Positions 6,350-14,490 of a stretch of 16,002 nucleotides of DNA are shown here, piece by piece (the first letter of the stretch is position 1; each line of letters begins with the position of its first letter). The DNA comes from CBFIHN01 sp965662575. GTDB taxonomy: Bacteria > Pseudomonadota > Gammaproteobacteria > Francisellales > CACEW01. Both the position numbers and the translations under genes were made by a program. Location: NCBI GenBank assembly GCA_965662575.1, contig CBFIHN010000037.1:1-16002 (forward strand), given 5' to 3'. Under the pieces are notes generated by a model that saw nothing but the letters and a program-made list of their open reading frames with translations, was not told the origin of the DNA and did not search any database.

Positions 6350-6379
6350 TTGACTTGCAAAGCCCAAGCTCGCTATACT
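6350..6379 (+). promoter_or_regulatory. Promoter of tRNA-Ser
   Basis: TTGACT (6350-6355), an 18-base spacer, then TATACT (6374-6379), ending 12 bases before the mature tRNA. This arrangement fits a strong stable-RNA promoter with a very short 5' leader. The base composition just after the -10 box (TGCC) is not a clear GC discriminator. Confidence 0.75.
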
Positions 6380-6391
6380 TGCCAACAATCT

Positions 6392-6483
6392 GGAGAGATG
6401 GCCGAGAGGCTGAAGGCGCTCCCCTGCTAAGGGAGTATGGGGGTAAAACTCCATCGAGGGTTCGAATCCCTCTCTCTCCGCCA
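6392..6483 (+). tRNA. serX: tRNA-Ser (anticodon GCU)
   Basis: A complete class II tRNA. The acceptor stem GGAGAGA (6392-6398) pairs with TCTCTCC (6473-6479), with discriminator G at 6480 and an encoded CCA at 6481-6483. The anticodon stem CTCCC/GGGAG encloses CTGCTAA, giving anticodon GCT, which reads AGC and AGU. The long variable arm has its own stem, as serine tRNAs do. The T arm is GAGGG-TTCGAAT-CCCTC. It is a single-gene unit with its own promoter and terminator. The symbol is provisional; the identity is secure. Confidence 0.96.
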
Positions 6484-6486
6484 TCT

Positions 6487-6509
6487 GGCAACATTGCCGC
6501 TATTTTTTT
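6487..6509 (+). terminator. Terminator of tRNA-Ser
   Basis: GGCA/TGCC stem (GGCAACATTGCC, 6487-6498), then GCTA and seven T residues (6503-6509). It overlaps the last codons and stop of kdsA on the opposite strand. On the minus strand there is no T tract, so it serves the tRNA only. The stem is short. Confidence 0.6.
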
Positions 6510-7309
6510 ACCAACTGATCTATTTCTATCAGCTGTTCTAGTAACTCGCGCATTTTCCCCATTGGCCAGGCGTTAGGGCCATCACTTAATGCTTTGTCCG
6601 GGTTGGGGTGGGTTTCCATAAACAAACCAGATATACCGACGGCTGTGGCAGCACGTGCAAGAACGGGCACAAACTCACGTTGCCCGCCAGACGTTGTCCC
6701 CTGACCACCAGGCAGCTGTACCGAATGAGTGCCATCAAAGACCACCGGGCAGTTTGTTTCCCTCATGACTGCCAATGATCGCATATCTGAAACGAGGTTG
6801 TTATAGCCAAATGAGGCACCGCGTTCACAGACCATTATTTGGTCATTACCTGCAGCGTGCATTTTTGTCACGACATGCTTCATATCCCAAGGTGCTAGAA
6901 ATTGTCCCTTTTTGACGTTAACCGGCAATCCTTGTTTGGCGACATTCTGCATAAAATTAGTCTGCCGACATAAAAATGCGGGAGTTTGTAAAACATCAAC
7001 TACATTGGCGACTTCCGCCAACGGTGTATCTTCATGTACATCAGTGACGACAGGTACATCAATTTGACGTTTTACTTCAGATAAAATTCTTAACCCTTCT
7101 TCGACACCCAAGCCACGGAAACTATCAACCGAAGACCGGTTTGCTTTATCAAAAGACGACTTATAAATAAAAGAGATACCGAGTTCTGTTGTCAGTTCCT
7201 TGAGATAACCTGCCGTCTCTAAAGCTAATTGTTCACTTTCAATAACACAAGGCCCAGCCATTAAAAATAGTGGTTGATCTAAGCCGACTTCAAAATTACA
7301 TAATTGCAT
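6500..7309 (-). CDS. kdsA: KdsA, 3-deoxy-8-phosphooctulonate synthase (metal-dependent type)
   Basis: A 269-residue TIM-barrel enzyme that joins phosphoenolpyruvate and arabinose 5-phosphate to make Kdo-8-phosphate for LPS inner core. Landmarks are LMAGPCVIES (16-25), YKSSFDKANRSS (49-60), DVHE (90-93), NVKKGQFLAPWDM (131-143) and FDGTHSVQ (191-198). The potential metal ligands Cys21, His195, Glu232 and Asp243 match the set of the metal-dependent class (Aquifex type). The E. coli class has Asn in place of the Cys, so this enzyme probably needs a divalent metal. The start is supported by AAGG 7-8 bases upstream. Here kdsA is alone between tRNA-Ser and tolA, not in the pyrG-kdsA-eno order seen in many relatives. 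Confidence 0.95.
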   Translation of the reverse strand: MQLCNFEVGLDQPLFLMAGPCVIESEQLALETAGYLKELTTELGISFIYKSSFDKANRSSVDSFRGLGVEEGLRILSEVKRQIDVPVVTDVHEDTPLAEVANVVDVLQTPAFLCRQTNFMQNVAKQGLPVNVKKGQFLAPWDMKHVVTKMHAAGNDQIMVCERGASFGYNNLVSDMRSLAVMRETNCPVVFDGTHSVQLPGGQGTTSGGQREFVPVLARAATAVGISGLFMETHPNPDKALSDGPNAWPMGKMRELLEQLIEIDQLVKK

Positions 7310-7394
7310 TGATGATCCTTATAAAATTTTTCATCTATCATTAACCGTCATGAGTCGTTTTCAGGGTGGCTTGGCCACAAAACGCAAGATGAAC

Positions 7395-7425
7395 AGGAAA
7401 AATAATACGCCGCCACTTGCGGCGG
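7395..7425 (-). terminator. Terminator downstream of tolA
   Basis: Read on the minus strand, CGCCGC and GCGGCG (7425-7409) form a 6-bp GC stem around a 5-base loop, followed by TATTATTTTT. It starts about 20 bases after the tolA stop and separates tolA from kdsA. Confidence 0.8.
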
Positions 7426-7446
7426 GGTGGTATATTATAGCGTGAG

Positions 7447-8298
7447 TTAGGGTGTAAAGGGTAAGGTCAATAGACGGAATTGACGTTTAAGCTCAGCTTC
7501 CTGAGGTAAAGGCAGTGGTGATGACTTTTGTACGGCTAAAATTGCTTGGCGATCAAAGGCTCGGTTACCACTAGATTTAATCACCTCAACTGACATGACA
7601 TTGCCCTGCATGTCTAATGCAATTCTGAGTGTCATGGTTTTTTGGTGACTGACATTTTGCGGCTGAATCCAATTGCTGGTGATTTTGTTTTGAATTAAAC
7701 CGATATATTTTTCAACGACGGTTTTGGCATATTGTGCTTGCTGTTGTTGTGCTTGTTGCTGTTGCAGTTTGTTAAGATTATTCAATGCCGCTTGTTTGAG
7801 TTGCTGTTTGAGTTTCTCTTGTTTCGCTTTTTCTGCGTGTTTGCGCTTTTGCACAAGCGCCTCTCTTTGGCGTGCTTGCTCACGCTTTTTTGCCAGGGCT
7901 TTTTGTCGTGCTCGCTGTTTTTGCTGAAGAATGGTAGCTTGCTTGGCTTCACGCAGCCGTTTTTCCTTAGCCTGTCTTGCTGCTAGTGCAGTTGCTTTTT
8001 GGCGAGCAATGGCTTGTTTCTGTTGTTTGATCTGCGCTAATCTCTGCGCAATAGCACGGTTAATCGTTTGGCTACTAACCACCGAAGCTTGAACGATGGG
8101 TTGGTTCGGCTTGGGGTTTACTGGGACAATGGTGCGGTAGAGTTTGGCAGTTTCTGGTGCAACAAATATTAACAGCAAAATAAATAGGGCTAAATGTAAT
8201 GCTACCGATAAGGCATTTGCCGGATAGCGTTGACAGTAATGTTGAAATAACTGCCATAGTTGTATGAGAGCGTATCGGAACTTTTGGCGTTTATTCAA
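7447..8298 (-). CDS. tolA: TolA, envelope integrity protein
   Basis: A 283-residue inner-membrane protein that spans the periplasm and links TolQ-TolR to Pal and the outer membrane during constriction. Residues 1-28 are cytoplasmic and basic. One membrane segment follows (about 29-47) carrying the S-x3-H motif (Ser31, His35) used to contact TolQR. Residues about 75-190 are a long Ala/Gln/Lys/Arg helix, ending in a Gln-rich run. Residues about 193-283 are the TonB/TolA C-terminal domain: YIGLIQNKITSNW (198-210), LRIALDMQGNV (224-234), FDRQAILAV (248-256). It is shorter than E. coli TolA (421 residues), mainly in the helix. The start is TTG with no good ribosome site; no better codon lies before the membrane segment. 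tolQ, tolR, tolB and pal are not beside it. TonB is the main alternative, but the lack of a Pro-rich spacer favours TolA. Confidence 0.85.
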   Translation of the reverse strand: MNKRQKFRYALIQLWQLFQHYCQRYPANALSVALHLALFILLLIFVAPETAKLYRTIVPVNPKPNQPIVQASVVSSQTINRAIAQRLAQIKQQKQAIARQKATALAARQAKEKRLREAKQATILQQKQRARQKALAKKREQARQREALVQKRKHAEKAKQEKLKQQLKQAALNNLNKLQQQQAQQQQAQYAKTVVEKYIGLIQNKITSNWIQPQNVSHQKTMTLRIALDMQGNVMSVEVIKSSGNRAFDRQAILAVQKSSPLPLPQEAELKRQFRLLTLPFTP

Positions 8299-8369
8299 CG
8301 GATGGCCACTGGGATGTCGATTATCATGTTAGAATACATTATCTTTTATATTGGCAATAGTAAAGATCG

Positions 8370-9056
8370 ATGCCAAATAGCGCGTATAGTCTGGTAATTT
8401 CGGACTTGCACCTCAGTGAGAAACGCCCGGAGAGCTTTGCTTTATTTCAGCAATTTATTTGTGAAAAAGCAGTAGATGCCGATGCACTGTATATCCTGGG
8501 AGATTTTTTTGATTTTTGGGTTGGCGATGATGATCTGAGTGAGTTTCACCAGCAAGTGGCAGCCAGTTTAAAAACATTACATGATAGTGAGACTCAATTG
8601 TATTTGATGGTTGGTAATCGCGATTTTTTGATTGGACGGCAATTTCTTGACAGTTGCCACGCCAAACGATTAGCTGACCCCAGTGATGTCAAACTGTATA
8701 ATCTGACCATTCGGTTCACTCACGGTGATTTATTGTGTACCAAAGACTATGCCTATCAACGCTTTCGTCGTGTTGTCCATCAAAGATGGTTGCAGATGCT
8801 ATTTTTGAAATTACCGTTGTCTTGGCGCAGGGCAGTGGCAGCTAAAATTCGCCAAGCGAGTAGAGGCTCACGTTATTTTTCAGATGTGGATGTCGATGCC
8901 GCATCGGCATATCTGCAGGGTAAAGACTATTTAATCCACGGACATACCCATGAATTTGCTACCCATGGCAAGCGAATTGTCTTAGGCGACTGGCATGCAG
9001 TAGGAAGTTATGTTGAAATACAGGCTGATGAAGTTTTATTGAAGTCTTATCCGTGA
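8370..9056 (+). CDS. lpxH: LpxH, UDP-2,3-diacylglucosamine pyrophosphatase
   Basis: A 228-residue calcineurin-like phosphoesterase. It hydrolyses UDP-2,3-diacylglucosamine to lipid X and UMP at the membrane surface in the lipid A pathway. The di-manganese motifs are complete: SDLHLSE with Asp12 and His14, GDFFDFWVGDD (44-54) with Asp45, GNRD (82-85), THGD with His118, and HGHTH (190-194). A basic helix-rich insertion at about 125-170, with RxxR patches, is the cap that sits on the membrane. It is divergent from tolA and its TGA overlaps the GTG start of dsbD. The ATG at 8370 has only a weak AAAG ribosome site. Confidence 0.96.
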   Translation: MPNSAYSLVISDLHLSEKRPESFALFQQFICEKAVDADALYILGDFFDFWVGDDDLSEFHQQVAASLKTLHDSETQLYLMVGNRDFLIGRQFLDSCHAKRLADPSDVKLYNLTIRFTHGDLLCTKDYAYQRFRRVVHQRWLQMLFLKLPLSWRRAVAAKIRQASRGSRYFSDVDVDAASAYLQGKDYLIHGHTHEFATHGKRIVLGDWHAVGSYVEIQADEVLLKSYP

Positions 9057-10786
9057 AATCTCTGTTTTTGTCATTGATGATTTTTCTATCGTTGTGTCAT
9101 AGTCTGGCGATGGCATCATCAGCTTTTGCCTCACCTCAGGCACTGAAAGCATTTGGGCTTGGCAGTGATGCTCAGCCATTACCTGCTTCACAAGCATTTG
9201 TATTGGCTCACCGTTGGCAAGGCCAAACATTGACGCTACAGTGGCAAATTGCCAATGGGCATTACCTGTATCAAGATAAATTGAGCCTTCAACTCAAGCA
9301 TGCACCGCAGGCAAAAGTGACGGTGGATTATCCGCCTGCAGACACGATACATGATCCATTTTTTGGTCGACAAAAAATTTACCGTCACCACTTACAGTTG
9401 CAATTAAAAGTCACAGGCTATTGGTCAGATGCAGCACGTTTAGTGATTCATTACCAAGGCTGTTCAGGGACCTTGTGCTACCCGCCTTCACAGCAAACAT
9501 TATTGCTACCCAAGAGCTCAGGGCAATCAGCAGGCCTAAGTGGTGCATTGTATCAACAACACTACCTCTGGGCTCTACTCGTTTTGTTGGGCTTGGGCAT
9601 TCTACTCTGTTTTACGCCCTGCGTATTGCCCATGATCCCAATTATCACGGGAATTGTGCTCGGTCAAAAAGGGTTGTCTAGAATTCAGGCATTGGCTTTA
9701 TCATTAAGTTATGTCATGGGGATGGCAATTTGCTATGCTGTTCTTGGATTAATGATTGCCCGTATTGGTGCCGGCTTTCAGGGGTTTTTACAGCAACCTA
9801 CCGTGATCATTATCTCTGCGATTATTTTTGTCTTGCTAGCATTATCCTTGTTTGGTGTTTACCGTATTGAGTTACCCCATCGCGCACAAACTTTTTTAGC
9901 CAAGCTCAATCATCGCCAACGGGGTGGGCACCTGATCGGTGCTTTTTTGATGGGGCTGTTAGCAACACTGGTTGTATCGCCTTGTACTAGTGCGCCGCTC
10001 ATTGGGGTATTAGGTTATATTGCACAATCCGGCAATATGCTATTTGGTGCAATTGCTTTATTTGTCCTGGCTGTTGGGATGGGTATCCCCTTGATTATGA
10101 TTGCGGTTGTCGGACATCATGCCTTACCCAAAGCGGGTCTTTGGATGTACCACATTCAGCGGTTATTGGCCTTTTTGATGTTGGCAGTTGCCCTCTGGTT
10201 ATTAAGTCGTATTTTGCCAGCGCCAATCACGATGTCGCTATTTGGTTTGCTTTTGATCAGTTATGCCTGCGTGATTGGTCTATTCAAGAGAGGGTGGGCG
10301 CATTGGAAAGTACTGCAAAAGATAATTGCTCTGCTGATAGCGTTTTATGGTCTTTTATTGATGATGGGTGGTTTGGATGGCAACAGCAATTTTCTGCGGC
10401 CAGTGAGTTTTAGCAAATCGCCAGCAAAGGCAGCGCTGCCATTTGTGCGTGTGAACGATTTAACTCAACTCCAGGCAGCCCTGAAAAAAGCGAAACAACA
10501 GCAACAGCCAGTGCTATTGGATTTTTATGCGCATTGGTGTGTTGAATGTCGCAAGTTGGATGCCTTTACTTTCCGTGACCCACGGGTCAAAACTGCATTA
10601 GCGCATTATCGTTTGTTGCGTGTCGATGTCAGTGATAATACAGCAGATGATCGTCGGTTGATGAAGGCATTTCATATTATCGGCCTACCGACTCTGATTT
10701 TTTATGATAGACAAGGTAATAGCAAAAAATCACAGCGATTATTTGGTGATATTAGTGCCGCACAGTTGTTACAATCAATTCGATGA
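9053..10786 (+). CDS. dsbD: DsbD, thiol:disulfide interchange protein
   Basis: A 577-residue inner-membrane protein that carries electrons from cytoplasmic thioredoxin to periplasmic DsbC and cytochrome-maturation proteins. A signal peptide covers 1-26. The periplasmic N domain (about 27-165) has its redox pair at Cys137 and Cys142 in GCSGTLCYPP. The membrane domain (about 172-440, roughly eight helices) has Cys190 in FTPC and Cys311 in VSPC. The C-terminal thioredoxin fold (about 462-577) has the W-C-V-E-C site at 495-499. So all three cysteine pairs are present. The N-domain pair is spaced CX4C, one residue tighter than the CX5C I recall for E. coli. The start is GTG, overlapping the lpxH stop (GTGA), so the two genes are coupled. 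It converges on the reductase gene, overlapping its 3' end by 12 bases. Confidence 0.95.
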   Translation: MKSLFLSLMIFLSLCHSLAMASSAFASPQALKAFGLGSDAQPLPASQAFVLAHRWQGQTLTLQWQIANGHYLYQDKLSLQLKHAPQAKVTVDYPPADTIHDPFFGRQKIYRHHLQLQLKVTGYWSDAARLVIHYQGCSGTLCYPPSQQTLLLPKSSGQSAGLSGALYQQHYLWALLVLLGLGILLCFTPCVLPMIPIITGIVLGQKGLSRIQALALSLSYVMGMAICYAVLGLMIARIGAGFQGFLQQPTVIIISAIIFVLLALSLFGVYRIELPHRAQTFLAKLNHRQRGGHLIGAFLMGLLATLVVSPCTSAPLIGVLGYIAQSGNMLFGAIALFVLAVGMGIPLIMIAVVGHHALPKAGLWMYHIQRLLAFLMLAVALWLLSRILPAPITMSLFGLLLISYACVIGLFKRGWAHWKVLQKIIALLIAFYGLLLMMGGLDGNSNFLRPVSFSKSPAKAALPFVRVNDLTQLQAALKKAKQQQQPVLLDFYAHWCVECRKLDAFTFRDPRVKTALAHYRLLRVDVSDNTADDRRLMKAFHIIGLPTLIFYDRQGNSKKSQRLFGDISAAQLLQSIR

Positions 10787-11512
10787 AATATATTTTTCAC
10801 GTCGGATGTGGTGATTACCAAATCCGCGGGCGGTTAAATCTTCAAATGCATCATCGATCATATTGGGGTTGCCACAGAGGTAAATCATATCTTGTTCTGG
10901 ATTCAATTGCAGCTGTGCAAATTGTTTTTGCACATAGCCTGAATACTCATGGTCAAGCCGATCATCTAGTGACTCACGGCTTAAACAAGCGCGAAATTCA
11001 GCAGTACGATGGCTATTGGCGAATTGATTAAATTCCCGATCATAGAGTAAATCATCACGATACTGTGCGCCCTGGAGAATGATCACATCAGCTCCTTGAT
11101 TCACTTGCTCTGTGAGTTGTGGCAACATCGCGCGATATGGGGCAATACCTGTGCCCGTACCGACTAAAATATGACGTTTAATACCAAGGTCTGTTTGTAA
11201 GACCAGTCGGCCGGCAGGGCCCATCGCTGGTAATTGGTCACCTGGGGTTAAATGAAATAATATTTCCGACGCAATACCAGCTTTCACATAAGAGACAGCT
11301 ATTTGAATACCAGATTCTTGATTGGGAATAGTCGCCACGCTGTAGCTGCGGCGTTTCACTTGGCCGTCATCACTAGTGAAAAGAAAAGTAATAAATTGAC
11401 CAGGGATAAAATCTAAGGCTTGTCCATCAGCTCTTGTAAAATGCAAGTGCAAAACATTGGGGGCGATTTTATCTGCAGATTGGAAAACTAAACCGAACTT
11501 TTGTATTGGCAT
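10775..11512 (-). CDS. fpr: Ferredoxin/flavodoxin-NADP reductase family protein
   Basis: A 245-residue FAD enzyme of the ferredoxin-NADP reductase superfamily. The FAD-binding beta barrel (about 1-100) carries RSYS (55-58), and GPAGRLVL (98-105) leads into the NAD(P) domain. That domain has GTGTGIAPYRAML (118-130) and LCGNPNMIDD (212-221). It probably moves electrons between NADPH and ferredoxin or flavodoxin, but cofactor preference and partner cannot be read from sequence. The C-terminus (EKYISSN) has no Trp, unlike E. coli Fpr. The start at 11512 gives a normal N-terminus; an ATG at 11563 would add 17 residues without a better ribosome site. It lies 73 bases after ftsI on the same strand, so it may be the tail gene of that operon. 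Confidence 0.82.
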   Translation of the reverse strand: MPIQKFGLVFQSADKIAPNVLHLHFTRADGQALDFIPGQFITFLFTSDDGQVKRRSYSVATIPNQESGIQIAVSYVKAGIASEILFHLTPGDQLPAMGPAGRLVLQTDLGIKRHILVGTGTGIAPYRAMLPQLTEQVNQGADVIILQGAQYRDDLLYDREFNQFANSHRTAEFRACLSRESLDDRLDHEYSGYVQKQFAQLQLNPEQDMIYLCGNPNMIDDAFEDLTARGFGNHHIRREKYISSN

Positions 11513-11585
11513 TGAATTGAAACATCGATAGTAAGTCGCTAGCCCATAATACGTGACAGCCATTGAAAATGAAAGTTTCTGATGC

Positions 11586-13208
11586 TCAATCTAATAGCGG
11601 CATAATTTGATGCATAACCTGTGAAAAGACGGGGGCAGAGACACTTCCACCGTAATATCGATCAGCGCGTGGGTCATCCACCATAATAACCATAGCCAAT
11701 TGTGGATTATCTGCAGGAATCAATCCGGCAAAGATGGCAATATAACTATTATCAGCATAACCACCGGCTATGGCTTTGCGCGTGGTACCGGTTTTACCCG
11801 CGACTAAAAAACCTTTAACCTGAGCTCGTGTCGCTGTGCCACCTTTTCCCACAACGGATTGCAGCATCTTAACAATATCTTTTGCCACCTGTGGTTTGAC
11901 CACTTGCACACCTGACGCCGTCTGCTGGCGCTTTAACAGCGTCACTGGCAGACTCCTGCCCTCATTGCCTAGGATGGCATAAGCATGAGCTAACTGTAAG
12001 GTGGTTGCTGATAGCCCATAACCAAAAGTTAATGTGGCTAACGCAAAATCAGGCCATTGTCTACGCTGTGGTAGGTAACCACTAATGACACCTGGGAAAA
12101 TCAATTTTGGCTTGTGACCGAAACCAAACTGGCCGAGTAATTGAGGAAAAATTTGTGGTTTGAGCGATAGCGTTAAGCGGCTAATGCCCACATTACTTGA
12201 TTTTTGTAATACGCCAGTTAAGCTCAACGTACCATTGTTATGGGTGTCGCGAACAATATGACGGCCAATACGGGTATAACCTGGGCTGGTGTTGATCGTT
12301 GCATCCAGTGGGTATTGACCACTTTCGAGTACCGCGGTCATTGCAAATGGCTTAATGGTTGAGCCAGGCTCGAAGACATCCGTCACGGTGCGATTACGCA
12401 TCGCGCCGGGTTGAATCGATTGCCGACTATTTGGGTTAAAAGAGGGTAAGCTCACCATGGCCAAGACTTCCCCTGTATGGACATTAAGAATCACGGCAGA
12501 GGCAGCCATTGCCCGGTTTTTTACCATAGCGGCTTTTAGATCATGGTAAGTAATGTATTGCATGCGCTGGTCGATACTTAAAGTCAGGTTTTTCCCAGGG
12601 TGTGGTGGTTTTTTATCGAGAACGGTTGTGATCTGTCCCAGTAAATCACGACGGATTTGACGCTTCCCTGGTTGACCACTGAGCCAAGTGTTGTATTGCA
12701 GCTCCAGACCCTCTTGACCTCGACCATCGATATTGGTAAACCCAAGGACTGGTGCTAACACTTCTCCAGTCGGGTAAAAACGTCGATAGGCCTTTGAGTG
12801 ATAGACGCCCATCACATGTAATTGTTCAATTTGAGCCGATAAAGCGGGTGGTATTTGTCGCTTTAAATACATAAATTGTTTGCTCTTGCGTTTGGCTATT
12901 TTTGAGTCGACTTGAGTCAAATTCAGGCCCAGTAGTGCGACAATTTTCTGCCACTTGGGATTCTCCTGGTCTAGTTTGCTGGGATTCACCCAGATTGTAT
13001 CAACGGCGGTAGAAATAGCGAGTGGTCGACCGTCGCGATCTAAAATCATGCCCCGCTTTGCAGGAATAATTTGGGTGCGCAAACTGCGATGGTTGCCCTG
13101 TGTGGCAAGGAACTCTTGGTCGATAAGATGCAGAAAAATAAGGCGTCCTATGACGGCAATAAACAAAATAATAATAATCAGAATGACAAACCAATGGCGT
13201 TTTTTCAT
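11586..13208 (-). CDS. ftsI: FtsI (PBP3), septal peptidoglycan transpeptidase
   Basis: A 540-residue bitopic inner-membrane protein that crosslinks septal peptidoglycan with FtsW. A short basic cytoplasmic tip is followed by one membrane segment (about 7-28). The pedestal domain (about 45-200) includes RGMILDRDGRPLA (52-64). The transpeptidase domain has catalytic Ser283 in S-x-x-K (283-286), S-x-N at 337-339 and K-T-G at 472-474. All motifs targeted by beta-lactams are intact and the length is normal. The ATG overlaps the ftsL stop by four bases (ATGA). In the usual division cluster murE comes next; here it is replaced by a flavin reductase. Confidence 0.96.
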   Translation of the reverse strand: MKKRHWFVILIIIILFIAVIGRLIFLHLIDQEFLATQGNHRSLRTQIIPAKRGMILDRDGRPLAISTAVDTIWVNPSKLDQENPKWQKIVALLGLNLTQVDSKIAKRKSKQFMYLKRQIPPALSAQIEQLHVMGVYHSKAYRRFYPTGEVLAPVLGFTNIDGRGQEGLELQYNTWLSGQPGKRQIRRDLLGQITTVLDKKPPHPGKNLTLSIDQRMQYITYHDLKAAMVKNRAMAASAVILNVHTGEVLAMVSLPSFNPNSRQSIQPGAMRNRTVTDVFEPGSTIKPFAMTAVLESGQYPLDATINTSPGYTRIGRHIVRDTHNNGTLSLTGVLQKSSNVGISRLTLSLKPQIFPQLLGQFGFGHKPKLIFPGVISGYLPQRRQWPDFALATLTFGYGLSATTLQLAHAYAILGNEGRSLPVTLLKRQQTASGVQVVKPQVAKDIVKMLQSVVGKGGTATRAQVKGFLVAGKTGTTRKAIAGGYADNSYIAIFAGLIPADNPQLAMVIMVDDPRADRYYGGSVSAPVFSQVMHQIMPLLD

Positions 13209-13555
13209 GATTGTTCAGTAGCCGTTTGAATCTCAGGGGCCTGTGCTGGTGGAATGGCCAGGACTTGCCAATGTTGACCTTTTGGCACCACCATATGGAA
13301 CTGATCTTTCGCGACCTGTTCAATGCGTGAGTGTGCAGCCCAGGTACTTTCCTCAAGTAATAGTTGAGTCCACTCGGTATGTAAGTGCTGAGACAGTCGA
13401 TACTGCTGTTGCCATAATGCCATTTGCTGGCGATGATGATTGGTTTGAGCCACCACCCACAGTGCCGAGCAAAAGATCAGAATGACCAACAGCCAGATTG
13501 GCCACATGATGGCTTGGCAGAAGGTGTTTTTGAGAGCTTGGTTTATTTGATTCAT
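13205..13555 (-). CDS. ftsL: FtsL, cell division protein
   Basis: A 116-residue bitopic protein. It has a cytoplasmic tail (1-17), one membrane segment (about 18-37) and a periplasmic coiled-coil stretch (about 40-85). FtsL joins FtsB and FtsQ and helps switch on FtsWI. Sequence conservation in FtsL is low, so the call rests on size, topology, the LLEESTWAAHSRIEQVAKDQFHM region (66-88) that resembles the conserved distal part of FtsL, and the position between rsmH and ftsI. The gap to rsmH is 11 bases and it overlaps ftsI by four. Confidence 0.9.
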   Translation of the reverse strand: MNQINQALKNTFCQAIMWPIWLLVILIFCSALWVVAQTNHHRQQMALWQQQYRLSQHLHTEWTQLLLEESTWAAHSRIEQVAKDQFHMVVPKGQHWQVLAIPPAQAPEIQTATEQS

Positions 13556-13566
13556 CGTTATTCAGA

Positions 13567-14490
13567 TTATATTTTTTCTACAATTCTTAGCACGGCACTG
13601 CGTGCACGGCTATTGTCCTGGATTTCTTGCTGATTAGCTTTGTACATTTTGACACACCAACGGGCCTTAGCTTGTATTTGGTCAGTGGTTAAAGGTAAAT
13701 GACGAGGCATCGTTGGCTCACATAATGTGCGCATAAATCGCTTAACTAAGCGATCTTCAAGCGAATGAAAACTGATGATGGCCAAACGTCCTCCCGGTGC
13801 CAGAGCCGCAAAGGCTTGTGTTAAAACATGGCTTAAGTCATCAAGTTCTTGGTTGATCATAATTCGTAATGCTTGAAAACTTCGCGTTGCTGGGTGTTTG
13901 CCCAATGTCGCTTTGTGTGGCATGACAGTATGGATTAATTGTGCTAATTGTAAAGTGCGGGTAATTGGTTGTTGCTGACGTTGTCTAATAATTTCTCGTG
14001 CGATTTGTCGTGACTGTTTTTCTTCACCATAACGCCAGAGCACATCGGCAATCATTTTTTCATCAGCAGAGGCCAGCCAGTCACTTAGTGGTTGACCTTG
14101 GCTCGTGTCCATGCGCATATCCAAAGGACCATCATGCCTAAAACTAAATCCACGTTCGGCCTGGTCTAGCTGTGGGGAGGAAACGCCCAAATCAAGTAAA
14201 ATACCATCTAGGTTGCCAAAGACACCGTTTTGTTGGCAAATCCTTGTTAACGCAGCAAACGAGTGATGCACAATAGCAAAACGTTTGTCATGGCCAAGAT
14301 GTTGTTGTGCGGTGGCAATTGCTTGAGGATCTTTATCAATCGCTAGTAGTCTGCCTTGCTCATCGAGCTGATCAAGAATTCGTTGGCTATGGCCACCACG
14401 GCCAAATGTCCCATCTAGATAACAACCTTGCGGTTTTATTGCCAAGCCATCAATCACTGCATCGAGTAAAACCGGAATATGTTCATTCAT
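13567..14490 (-). CDS. rsmH: RsmH (MraW), 16S rRNA C1402 N4-methyltransferase
   Basis: A 307-residue SAM-dependent enzyme that methylates N4 of C1402 at the ribosomal P site. The opening MNEHIPVLLDAVIDGL is the standard family start. SAM-binding landmarks are DGTFGRGGHS (26-35) and AIDKDP (50-55), followed by LDLGVSSPQLD and GFSFRHDGPLDMRMD. The conserved late motif SFHSLEDRLVKRF is also present. The ATG at 14490 is preferred over upstream in-frame codons (up to 14577) because it matches the family N-terminus. It overlaps the end of the CNNM/CorC-family gene by eight bases, implying coupled translation. It is normally preceded by mraZ, which is absent here. Confidence 0.96.
   Translation of the reverse strand: MNEHIPVLLDAVIDGLAIKPQGCYLDGTFGRGGHSQRILDQLDEQGRLLAIDKDPQAIATAQQHLGHDKRFAIVHHSFAALTRICQQNGVFGNLDGILLDLGVSSPQLDQAERGFSFRHDGPLDMRMDTSQGQPLSDWLASADEKMIADVLWRYGEEKQSRQIAREIIRQRQQQPITRTLQLAQLIHTVMPHKATLGKHPATRSFQALRIMINQELDDLSHVLTQAFAALAPGGRLAIISFHSLEDRLVKRFMRTLCEPTMPRHLPLTTDQIQAKARWCVKMYKANQQEIQDNSRARSAVLRIVEKI

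Noticed and set aside
6246..6576. Open frames across tRNA-Ser on both strands
   Set aside because: They cover the tRNA and its promoter, have no ribosome site and resemble no protein; they are chance frames over an RNA gene.
7724..7986. Cys- and Leu-rich plus-strand frames within tolA
   Set aside because: They are the antisense of the Gln/Lys/Ala-rich coiled coil of TolA, a composition artefact.
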